64,000 nucleotides of DNA, from contig NZ_JAOSZE010000042.1 in assembly GCF_025630775.1 (NCBI RefSeq), positions 1-64,000 of the forward strand, given 5' to 3'. Both the position numbers and the translations under genes were made by a program. Source of the DNA: Actinoplanes sp. KI2. Its GTDB lineage: Bacteria; Actinomycetota; Actinomycetes; Mycobacteriales; Micromonosporaceae. This document shows, piece after piece, positions 1 through 8,300 of this stretch. Position 1 is the first letter of the stretch; each line of letters opens with the position of its first letter. Under the pieces are notes generated by a model that searched no databases, was not told where the DNA came from, and was given only the letters and a program-made list of their open reading frames with translations.

Positions 1-454
1 CGACATCTCCCAGGCGGTCTCGCTGGGCTTCCAGGCCGACGGCGGCGCGCCGGAGCGGATGGCGGCCAAGGTGCACGACGCGCTGAAGCAGCACTTCCGC
101 CCGGAGTTCCTCAACCGCATCGACGACACCGTCGTGTTCCCCCGGCTGACCGAGGCCGACGTGCTGGCCATTGTCGACGTGCTGCTGGCCCGCGTCGACC
201 TGCGGCTGCGCGATCGGGAGATGGGCGTCGAGGTCACCGGCGCGGCCCGCCGGCGCCTCGCCGCGCTGGGCTTCGACCCGTCGCTGGGCGCCCGGCCGCT
301 GCGCCGCGTCATCCAGCGCGAGGTCGAGGACGTGCTGGCCGAGCGCATCCTGGTCGGCGACCTGCGCCCCGGTCAGGTGACGGTGGTCGACTGCGCGGAC
401 GGCGCGCTGGTCTTCCACGAGCGGACGGAGGCCGCCGCCGCGGTGCCGCTCTAG
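1..454 (+). CDS. Clp-family AAA+ ATPase, C-terminal end (partial)
   Basis: The frame is open from base 2 and the start lies outside the window. The visible 150 residues match the end of the second AAA+ module of ClpC/ClpB chaperones. There is the 'HFRPEFLNRIDD' stretch, then the small C-terminal (D2-small) domain with 'GARPLRR' (sensor-2 arginine region) and 'VIQREVEDVLAERIL'. Such proteins unfold substrates in an ATP-dependent way in the cytoplasm, either for the ClpP protease (ClpC) or for disaggregation (ClpB). The short tail after the domain does not decide between the two. The stop codon overlaps by two bases the stop of the convergent TPR gene. Confidence 0.85.
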   Translation, partial: DISQAVSLGFQADGGAPERMAAKVHDALKQHFRPEFLNRIDDTVVFPRLTEADVLAIVDVLLARVDLRLRDREMGVEVTGAARRRLAALGFDPSLGARPLRRVIQREVEDVLAERILVGDLRPGQVTVVDCADGALVFHERTEAAAAVPL

Positions 455-1926
455 CCGGCGATCTGGCGGCTGAACTCGGCGTGGGCGGCCCGGACGACCT
501 CGTTGAACTTGGCCAGCTCCTCGTCGCCCGGCTCCCGCTGGAACTCGACGTCGACCACGAAGTTGTTGCCGACCACCCGTACGCCGAACCGGGCCAGCAG
601 GTCGGCCGGCACGCGGGACACCACGAACTCGCGGAACGCCTCCTCGACGGCGGCCTGCAACGCGGTGCAGCCGCAGTCCCGGCCGTCGAGGAGCGCGACC
701 AGGTGGCCGCGCGCCGGCTGGGCGGCCGCATCGGTCGGGTCGAGGACGGACAGGCCCTCCTCGAGCGCCTCGCGAGCCTCGGCCGCTCGTCCCAGGTGCT
801 GGAGGGCTATCCCGTACGCGGCGATGACCTGCCCCCGCAGCTCCCGGTCGTCGCCGCCACGGGCGGCCACCACGGCCTCGCCGAACCGCTCGACGGCGTC
901 CTCCGGCCGACCGGCGTTCCGCAGGGCCAGCCCCCAGTCGAACAGCGCCTGGCTGAGCCGGTCGACGCGGCCGGTCCGCCGGGCTCGGTCGGCCACCTCC
1001 TCGTACGCAAGCAGGCATTTGTCGGTTTCGCGGGCGTCGCTGAGCGCTTCGGCGACGTCGGTAGCCGCGGCAAGCCCGTCCTCCGCGCGGTCCTGGCGGT
1101 CGTAGGAGGCGAGGATCTGCTCCAGCGCCGCGATGCGATGGGCGTGCTGGCCGCGGTCGGCGGCCTCGGTGGCCAGGCTGCGGAGGGCCTCGATCGTGGC
1201 CGGATGGTCCGGCCCGAGGCGATCGGCCAGCGCGCCGGCGAGCTGGCCGATCATGCGGTACGCGGCGGCCGGATCGATGTCCCGCTGGATCCGGGCGGCG
1301 ACGAACGTGCCGACCCGCTCGACGAGCGGGTCGGGGAGATCCTTGAGGGCCGGGAAGAGCGGCCCGGTGTGCCCGTTCGCCACCATGATCACGCCGCGTA
1401 GCGCCACCGAGCTGGCGGCCCGCTCGTGCCCGGCGCGCTTGAAGATCCAGACCGCCTCGTCGATCGCCTCGAGCGCGCCCGCGTGGTCGCCCAGGCGCAG
1501 CAGCACGTCGGCGAGCGGCTCCAGGCCGGTCGCGTACCCGACGTGCTTGCGGCCGAAGAAAGCGGCCCGGCCGGCCCGCGACTCCCGCAGCGCCTCCGCA
1601 CCCTCCTCGAGCCGCCCGCAGAGCGCGAGCGCGATCCCCAGGTTGAGCTGGTAGCCGAGGCGGCGCTGCGGGTCCGCGCCCGGCGGCACCGGCACCGACA
1701 CCGCCGCCCGGAAGCACTCGGCCGCCCACGCCGGCTGGTCGGCCCGCAGCAACACGTTGCCCATGTCGGACTGCGCGGCCGCCCATCCGGCGGTGTGCTC
1801 GCCGTGCAGCTCGGTGGCCTGGCGCAGGGCTTGCTTCATCCGCTCCTCTGCGTCTGCGACCCGGCCCTCCGCCAGCAGCGTCAATGCCTGGTCGAGGGGG
1901 CTCATGAATGCGGGTGCAGCGCTCAT
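451..1926 (-). CDS. Tetratricopeptide-repeat protein
   Basis: 491 residues, predicted cytoplasmic and almost wholly alpha-helical. Repeated A/G/L/Y-patterned helical pairs run from about residue 8 to 400, for example 'ALTLLAEGRVADAEERM', 'YQLNLGIALALCGRLEEGA' and 'LFDWGLALRNAGRPEDAVE'. They are typical of TPR scaffolds that bind other proteins. The C-terminal 80 residues carry 'DGRDCGCTAL' and a short alpha/beta tail. No enzyme motif is visible. I chose the ATG at 1926; another ATG seven codons downstream (1905) is possible. The gene converges on the Clp gene. Its promoter side is interrupted 35 bp upstream by an IS end at 1964, so its native promoter may have been displaced. Confidence 0.8.
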   Translation of the reverse strand: MSAAPAFMSPLDQALTLLAEGRVADAEERMKQALRQATELHGEHTAGWAAAQSDMGNVLLRADQPAWAAECFRAAVSVPVPPGADPQRRLGYQLNLGIALALCGRLEEGAEALRESRAGRAAFFGRKHVGYATGLEPLADVLLRLGDHAGALEAIDEAVWIFKRAGHERAASSVALRGVIMVANGHTGPLFPALKDLPDPLVERVGTFVAARIQRDIDPAAAYRMIGQLAGALADRLGPDHPATIEALRSLATEAADRGQHAHRIAALEQILASYDRQDRAEDGLAAATDVAEALSDARETDKCLLAYEEVADRARRTGRVDRLSQALFDWGLALRNAGRPEDAVERFGEAVVAARGGDDRELRGQVIAAYGIALQHLGRAAEAREALEEGLSVLDPTDAAAQPARGHLVALLDGRDCGCTALQAAVEEAFREFVVSRVPADLLARFGVRVVGNNFVVDVEFQREPGDEELAKFNEVVRAAHAEFSRQIAG

Positions 1927-1963
1927 GGCCGCGCAGTGTAGCGGCTTTCTTGGTTTTTTCTTA

Positions 1964-2600
1964 GAGCCTGGTAAGTAACCGGTTCGGGGTGCGCGGAGTG
2001 GTTGCGGGATGACTCGTCCGGCGGCTTGGTGCCGGCGTAGCCGCTGTCGGCCCAGAGCAGCCGGATCGTGGGGAACACGGTGCAGATGATCCAGGCCAGC
2101 ACGTGTCCGGCGTCGCGGTCTTGCATGTGGGCGCCGGTGACCAGTACGGCCAGCAGCCATCCGCAGGTGTCGGTGACGATGTGCCGTTTACGGCCGTTGA
2201 CCCGTTTACCGGCGTCGAGTCCGCGGCTGGTGCGGGTGACGGTCTCGGCCGCGCGTATCGACTGGGAGTCGATCAGCGCCGCGGTCGGGTCCGGGGTGCG
2301 GCCCTCGATCTGGCGGACCTGTTCGCGCAGGATGTTGTGTAGGCGGGTCAGGGTGCCGTCCCGGGTCCACACGCTGAAGTAGTGCTTGACCAGCGAGGCG
2401 GGTGGGAAGTCGACGGGCAGCGCGTCCCACTGGCAGCCGGTGCGGGTCACGTAGCGGATCGCATCCACAACGTCACGGCGTGGGTATGTCACCGGCTGGC
2501 CGCCGACACTGGGTCGGGTGCCGCCGACCGGTATCAGTGGGGCGAACAGCTGCAATTCGGCGTCGATGATGTCCGAGGGGTAGGTGCGCGGACGCTGGGT
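1964..2600 (-). pseudogene. Truncated IS5-family DDE transposase
   Basis: The reading frame contains the usual N-terminal 'YPSDIIDAELQLFAPLIP', 'RYVTRTGCQWDALPVDFPP' and the first catalytic Asp in 'ALIDSQS'. 'GRKRHIVTDTCG' and the second catalytic Asp in 'LLWADSGYAG' follow. The frame then runs straight into the terminal repeat, so the part with the third catalytic residue (Glu, in a 'VVERT'-type motif) is deleted. No ATG or GTG precedes the conserved N-terminus in frame. Both ends of the protein are therefore damaged and it is very probably inactive. Confidence 0.8.
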
Positions 2601-2817
2601 GGGCAGATGAGCGGCGGCGTCGGGGACCGCCGGTGCACCCCGCCCGGTCAGGACGTGGATACTCCACGGTGGGCCTTCGGGTACAGGGCAGAGGTATCGT
2701 CACCAGTGCTCGTACTCGAAGGCCCCCTTTGTGGGCGGCTCGACACGCCGGACCTGAACCGGATGCATCGATGATCACGCCTGTCCGGCAACCCAGAACC
2801 GGCTATTTACCAGGCTC
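1964..2817 (-). mobile_element. Degenerate IS5-family insertion sequence
   Basis: 854-bp element with terminal inverted repeats. The left end GAGCCTGGTAAGTAACCGG (1964) pairs with the right end at 2796-2817, with about 20 of 22 bases matching. The flanks are TTA on the left and TAA on the right, both containing TA next to the ends. The transposase inside resembles the IS427/IS1031-like branch of the IS5 family but is incomplete, so the element cannot move without a helper. The second left-type end at 4161-4201 belongs to the same family. Confidence 0.8.
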
Positions 2818-2845
2818 TAAGACGTTCCGCAGCCTCGGGCTCCGT

Positions 2846-3706
2846 TCAGCAGGCGTTGATCATCACCTTCCAGCCGGTGCTGGCGGAGTAGTCCGCCTTG
2901 AAGGAAATGCCGTTGATGGTGCCATCGAAGCCTCCCGCGTGCGTCCACACGATCGGCGGGAGAGTGGTGAGCACGCCGCCGCCGCTGCTGTCGCAGCCGC
3001 CGTTGAGCATGTCGATGTACAACGTCCGGAGCAGAACCTCGGCCGTACTCCGGGAGCTGCGCGGGGCAACACGGACGGGCGCGGACGTGGCGGCCTGGTG
3101 GCGCAGCGCGGCCAGGTCGCCGTTGAAGCGCCGTGCCGCCGGAGCGCCGTTGCCCAAACTGGCGACGAGTTCGGTCGCCATCGTGCCCTCGCGCGGCAGC
3201 GGTGCATATTCCGCGTACTCGGTGACACGCCTCATGGCCAGCCGTCGTGACACCACGTCGCTGTAGACCAGCATCACCGCGCGCTGCAGCGAGGGTGACA
3301 TACCGCTGGGAATGTGCGGGACGAGAGTGCGAGGGTTGATGTCGTCGACGGCGGCGACGGTCGCCGGAGCGAGGACGATGACGTCCTTGTGGACACCGCC
3401 GTTGATGAGCGTCGCCGCTCGTCGCAGCCGTGAGTCCAGGACGCGCGCTTGGCTGATGAAGCCGGCCAGCTGCGTGGTGGCGGTGCCGGTGGCGGTGGCG
3501 CCGCCACCGCCTTGGCCGCCGCCGGCGCTCGGCGATCGCGTCACCGACGGCGTCGGCGGCGGGGATGCGGGCGAAGCGCTGGTGGGGCCGGTCGGACCGG
3601 GCGACGTGTCCCGGGCCGAACAGGCTGTTGCGGGCAGAATCAACGTCAGCAGCAAGGCGGCGAAACCGGTGAGACGTCCCCAACGGGTCCGCCTCTTCGT
3701 AGACAT
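2846..3706 (-). CDS. Secreted or lipid-anchored protein of unknown function
   Basis: 286 residues. The start has a basic n-region (MSTKRRTRWGR), a hydrophobic core (residues 13-27) and 'LPATAC', a weak lipobox-like or signal-peptidase site. A Pro/Ser/Thr- and Gly-rich linker follows to about residue 75, then a mostly alpha-helical extracytoplasmic domain. Cysteines near the C-terminus ('GGCDSSGGG' and the final Cys) could form a disulfide. I do not recognise the family. The gene sits between two IS ends and its stop is only 28 bp from the IS right end, so it is the candidate passenger of the mobile segment. Confidence 0.6.
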   Translation of the reverse strand: MSTKRRTRWGRLTGFAALLLTLILPATACSARDTSPGPTGPTSASPASPPPTPSVTRSPSAGGGQGGGGATATGTATTQLAGFISQARVLDSRLRRAATLINGGVHKDVIVLAPATVAAVDDINPRTLVPHIPSGMSPSLQRAVMLVYSDVVSRRLAMRRVTEYAEYAPLPREGTMATELVASLGNGAPAARRFNGDLAALRHQAATSAPVRVAPRSSRSTAEVLLRTLYIDMLNGGCDSSGGGVLTTLPPIVWTHAGGFDGTINGISFKADYSASTGWKVMINAC

Positions 3707-3885
3707 GACGACCTCCAGACCGCCTGCGGAGTGGGCCTGGCACGTCGGAGACTTCGATCCCGCGCGAGACGCGACGGCGCTGCCGCAGAGCCTCAGAGTC
3801 CAGTGTTGCGTGAGCGAGCCGGACCGGGCAGAGGCGAAAGTCCAGTGATGTGGAGGACGCGGCCACTCGACTGTAGTCCGGTGGC

Positions 3886-4179
3886 GTGGTCGTCATCCTC
3901 GGCCTGGTGGTCGCCATCGTGGCCGTCGCGCTGGGAGGACGGGACTCCGGCGGCACCCAGGACGCGGCGGCGGTGCCCGCGGGTGCCACGGCAGGCGGGG
4001 CACTGGTCGTCGGGCCGGCCGCGGCGCCCCCGAGCGGGTGCTGGCGTTCAACGCAGCACTTTTCGACGCGCAGCCGGTGGAGGGCACCGCGGGTCTGTCG
4101 GACGACCAGATCGCCGCTCTGGCCCGGCGCGTGGGCGTCGGCGCGAAGGCTGTTCGCCCGCCACCACTCCGCGCACCCT
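3886..4179 (+). pseudogene. DsbA-like thioredoxin-fold protein remnant
   Basis: The frame from 3886 gives a membrane anchor ('VVILGLVVAIVAVALGG') and an Ala/Gly-rich stalk ending near 4030 in 'VVGPAAAP'. In membrane-anchored DsbA-like proteins the CPxC thioredoxin core should begin here. Instead, another frame continues with 'ERVLAFNAALFDAQPVEG' and 'SDDQIAALARRVGVGAKAV', which resembles the helical insertion of the same family. The thioredoxin core is therefore missing and the frame is shifted. The 3' part ends in the IS terminal repeat at 4161-4201. It reads as a deleted host gene at the edge of the mobile segment. Confidence 0.55.
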
Positions 4180-4201
4180 GAACCGGTTATTTACCAGGCT
4201 C
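4161..4201 (-). repeat. Solo IS end, inverted copy of 1964-2004
   Basis: 41 bp with 3 mismatches to the left end of the IS at 1964, in inverse orientation and followed by TTA. Its translation still matches the last residues of the truncated transposase frame ('HSAHPEPV'). No transposase accompanies it. Confidence 0.85.
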
Positions 4202-4248
4202 TTAGACAGCGATGACCGGACTGCGGCGGTTACGCCTGCGCCGGTGGG

Positions 4249-4869
4249 TCAGCGCGGCGGAGTGAGCAGGGTGTCGATGAGGTAGATGGTGGCGTTCGCG
4301 GTCTGCACGTTGCCGCACACCACCGTCGACCGGCCGTTGACCTTGTACTTGGCGCCCTGCCGGGTCACGGAGATGGTGCCGCCCTGGCGGGTCTTGTGCT
4401 GGCCGGCGAGGTGGTCGGGCGTGACCTTGCCCGGCACCACGTGGTAGTTCAGGATGCCGGCCAGGCCCTTCTTGTCCGCCAGGAGCTTGCGCAGGTCGTC
4501 CTTGGGCAGCTTGCTGAAGGCGACGTTCGCCGGGGCGAAGACGGTGATGCCCGGCGCGGCGTTCAGGGCGTTCGTCAGGCCGGCCCGCTTCGCCGCGTCG
4601 GCCAGCGAGGACATCGCGGGGTTGGCGGCGACCGCGGCGGCGACCGGCCGCTTGGCCATCGACTCGAAGCTGCCCGGGTTTGCCGGGTCGGTGGGGAACG
4701 TGGCGCAGGCCGCCCCGAACTGTGTCTTCCCCGGGGGCGGGTTGCTGTTCGGGTCGGCGACGGCCGGGGCCTGGCTGGCGGCCGCCTTGCTGGTGGCATG
4801 GTCGCCGCACGCCGACATCGTCAGCGTGAGGAGGACGGCCGCGGCGGCGGCGAAGGCACTGGTACGCAT
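4249..4869 (-). CDS. Fasciclin-domain lipoprotein (MPB70/MPB83-like)
   Basis: 206 residues. A lipoprotein signal peptide is present (MRTSAFAAAAAVLLTLTMSACG, Cys about residue 21). A short linker precedes one FAS1 domain, about residues 70-206, with 'LNAAPGITVFAPANVAFSKL' (H1-like motif), 'ILNYHVVPGKV' (H2-like motif) and the closing 'NATIYLIDTLLTPP'. FAS1 proteins of this type sit on the outer face of the membrane and mediate adhesion or interaction with other surface molecules. The ATG at 4869 directly opens the signal peptide; an ATG four codons earlier is possible. The gene is divergent from the large secreted protein at 5301. Confidence 0.85.
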   Translation of the reverse strand: MRTSAFAAAAAVLLTLTMSACGDHATSKAAASQAPAVADPNSNPPPGKTQFGAACATFPTDPANPGSFESMAKRPVAAAVAANPAMSSLADAAKRAGLTNALNAAPGITVFAPANVAFSKLPKDDLRKLLADKKGLAGILNYHVVPGKVTPDHLAGQHKTRQGGTISVTRQGAKYKVNGRSTVVCGNVQTANATIYLIDTLLTPPR

Positions 4870-5256
4870 CGTCGCTTCCATCGACACGAAGGGTGGCCGC
4901 TTCAGCGGTTTTCGCAGGCCAGAGCCGTTCGGGGGGCGGCAGCCATCGTCCGTTCGGCTCGGATTGCGAGGCCGCCGATCGACGGATGCCACTGTAGGGA
5001 AACTTGGCGTGACTTCGACCTCACGGTGCGGCATATTGTCGGCTCCGGGCCTGTCCGAAAGGCGTATTTCCTGGTGAAGCCGGTGATCGCATCGGCGAAC
5101 CGCCGGCTCCGCCGCGATCCCAGTCGCCCCAATGATCACAGTGGTGACGGATGGCATCGACGGATATCAAAGCCACCGACTTGAAACCGTCACGCACCGT
5201 CGGCCGGCCTGTACTTTGCGTCCTTGCAGATGGATGGGCGGGCCCGGCTACCTTCC

Positions 5257-5297
5257 AACCTCCTGTTCGTTCAGGAGCGAGGAAACGGTCGGAGGTT
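5257..5297 (+). promoter_or_regulatory. Alternative hairpins overlapping the ribosome-binding site
   Basis: CTCCTG (5260-5265) pairs with CAGGAG (5272-5277) around a 6-base loop. AACCTCC (5257-5263) is instead perfectly complementary to GGAGGTT (5291-5297), the ribosome-binding site of the GTG at 5301. The two pairings share bases and exclude each other, so the leader could switch translation on and off. No ligand-binding domain was recognised. The rest of the 430-bp gap 4870-5300 shows nothing else I can name. Confidence 0.35.
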
Positions 5298-5300
5298 TGC

Positions 5301-8300
5301 GTGCGTGCTCGCACTTTGACATCGGTAGCGAAGCCGGAACGGTGGCGCCACAGCGCCCCCGGCCGGTCGTTGACCGCGGTGTTCGCGGTCGGCCTGGCAG
5401 CAGTGGCGGCGCCACTGCCGTTCGCGGCGTCGGCTCAGGCCGCCGCCCCGGCGACGAGCCAGCAGCTGGAGCAGCCCACCGAGGCCGCGGCGTTGGCCGC
5501 CGCCGGGTCGGCCGGCCAGCGGGTGAAGATCACCGGGCTGACCACCGAGACCGACGAGGCATGGGCCAACCCCGACGGTTCGGTGCTCTGGGAGCACCGG
5601 TACCGCCCGGTGCGGGTCAAGCGCGCCGGCCAGTGGGTGTCGGTGGACACCACGCTGCAGCTGCGCTCGGACGGCATGGTCGCGCCCAGGGCCGCGGCGA
5701 TCGACGTGGCGTTCTCCGGCGGCGGCACCCGTCCGCTCGTGGAGCTGGCCGACGGCAAGGACCGCATCGCGCTGGGCTCGCCGGTGGGCACGCTGCCCAG
5801 GCCGCGACTGGCCGGCGACACCGCCACCTACTCCGAGGTGCTGCCCGGCGTGGACCTGCGCCTGCAGGCCGACGTCGACGGTTACACCCAGACGCTGGTG
5901 GTCAAGACCCGCAAGGCGGCGGCCAACACCAAGCTGGACAAGCTGGCCTACGCCGTGACCGGGAGCGGGCTGGCCCTCAAGGTGGACAAGGCGGGCAACC
6001 TCTCCGTCGTGGGCACCGCCGACGGCGCCTCGCGCTTCACCGGCACCGCCCCGCGGATGTGGGACGCCAACGCCGAGGCGGCGTCCGACGAGCAGCCGCA
6101 GGCACCCTCCGACGAGGTCGCGGTGCCGGCGACGGCGACCGCCACGTCGCTGGTGCTGACCCCCAGCCGGACGATGCTGAACGACGCGCGCGCGGTCTTC
6201 CCGATCTCGATCGTGCCGGGGTTCAGCGCGGCCCGCGGCGCGTGGACGAAGGTCAACTCGAAGCAGCCCGACACGTCGTACTGGAACTCGGCCACCGCCG
6301 CGCTGGTCGGCACCGGCGTGCTCGGCGGCACCTACCGGTCGTACTTCACCACCGACACCACCGCGGCCCCGTTCGCCGGCCGCCGGGTGACCGCCGCCGC
6401 GCTGAACCTGACCAAGCCGGGTACGGCCCTCTGCAAGCCCCGCAAGGTGGACCTGTACGCGGTGACCGGGGCGGTCACCGCGGCCACCACCTGGGCCGGC
6501 CAGCCGGCGTGGGGTCAGCGGCAGGGTTCGGCGACGGTCGACGCGGGTCGCTTCCTGCTGTGCCCGGCCGGTTCCGTGGCCCTGGACGCCACCGCGGCCG
6601 TCCAGGCGGCGGCCACCAGCGGTGGCCCCCTGGCCCTGGGCGTGCGCGCGACCGACGAGAACGACCGGTTCCTTCCGGTGCGGTTCGACAACGCCGCCGT
6701 CCTGGCGGTCACCTACGTGCCGGGCCCGCGGCTGACCGACCGGTCCACCGCGCCGGCCACCGAGTGCGCCACCGGCGCCGACCGGCCGTCCGTAGACACC
6801 ACCACCCCGCAGCTGCGGGCCACCTACACCGGTGGTAGCACGCCGACCGTCGCGGCCACGTTCGAGTGGTGGGCGGTGGACGGCACCGCGCCGATCGGCA
6901 GCGCGACCAGCGACCCGGTGAAGCCGGGCACGACGGCCGCCGTCGACGTCCCGGCCAAGCAGCTGGCCGGCGACAACGCCTACAAGTGGCGGGTCCGGGC
7001 CGGCCAGGGCAACGACGCCACCTCGTGGTCGTCGTGGTGCGAGTTCACCGTGAAGGTGGCCGCGGCCGTGCCGCCCGCGCTCACCCTGAACGAGCCGGGC
7101 GCGCAGCGCGCCACCGCCGGCTCGCCGGTCTCGCTTCTTCCGGAGGCGACCGGCGGCACCGCGCCGTACACCTGGACGGCCACCGGCCTCCCGGCCGGCC
7201 TGTCCATCGCCGCCGCGACCGGTGAGATCAGCGGCGTGCCCACCGGCGCGGGCACCGCCACGGCCACGATCGTGGTCACCGACGCGGCCGCCCGCACCAC
7301 CAGCACCACGGTCGGCTGGACCGTGGTCGTGCCGGTGCCCGCCGGTTTGACGGCTGAGGCGGTGGATGCGCAGACGGTGCGGTTGTCGTGGGCGGATGTT
7401 CCGCAGGCGGTTGGCTATCAGGTGTTCCGTGATGGTGAGCTGGTGGCGAAGATCGGTACGTGGCCGGTGTTCATGGACTGGCAGCTGGAGTCGGGCCGTT
7501 CGTACCGGTACGAGGTGCGGTCGGTGGACGCGAACGGGGTGGCTTCGGCGGTCAGTGCGCCGGCCGAGGTCGGCCTGGATGCTGCGCCGGCGGCGCCGGT
7601 GAACTATGCGCGGTGTGGTGCGGCGGCTGGTGAGTCCGGTTGTGGGTACACGGTGAGTGTGCGGGCGGACGAGTCGATGCCGGACAAGGCTGGTGCGTTG
7701 ACCGACGGTGTGCATGGCGTGGTCGGTGACCGTGCGGCGTGGCAGGGCCGGACCGGGGTGAGTGTGTACTCGCAGACGGTGGACCTGGGTTCGGCGCGGC
7801 GGATCACGGAGATCGATTCTTCGTGGCTGCAGGCGAAGTCGGACTTCGTGGTGTTGCCGCCGAGTGTCTCGTACTTCACGTCGGTGGATGGCAAGACCTG
7901 GGACCGGGTGTCGTACATCTACCGGCCGTTCGTGTCGGATAAGGACCAGGTCAAGGCGTACAAGGCGATCGGGTTGGACGCGACCGCGCGGTACGTGCGG
8001 GTCGAGCTGGACGGCAGCGACGTCTGGACGATGGCCGACGAGATCGAGGTCCGCGGCACCGACCCGGCGACCCTGCCGGTGCCCGCCGGTTTGACGGCTG
8101 AGGCGGTGGATGCGCAGACGGTGCGGTTGTCGTGGGCGGATGTTCCGCAGGCGGTTGGCTATCAGGTGTTCCGTGATGGTGAGCTGGTGGCGAAGATCGG
8201 TACGTGGCCGGTGTTCATGGACTGGCAGCTGGAGTCGGGCCGTTCGTACCGGTACGAGGTGCGGTCGGTGGACGCGAACGGGGTGGCTTCGGCGGTCAGT

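Larger units (their letters stand above)
1964..4201. mobile_element. IS-end-bounded segment with passenger gene
   Basis: Bases 1964-2004 and the reverse complement of 4161-4201 match at 38 of 41 positions. Both begin with GAGCCTGGTAA, so the segment is bounded by two outward-facing copies of the same IS end. The flanking triplet is TTA on both sides (1961-1963 and 4202-4204), as a 3-bp target duplication would leave. Inside are a decayed IS5-like transposase (1964-2817), a secreted-protein gene and a DsbA-like remnant. I infer that the 2.24 kb may have moved as a unit; two separate insertions plus deletion are the alternative. Confidence 0.55.

Noticed and set aside
2382..3250. Forward frames across the IS and the passenger gene
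   Set aside because: They lie across the IS right end and match no protein pattern; the transposase and secreted protein are both on the reverse strand.
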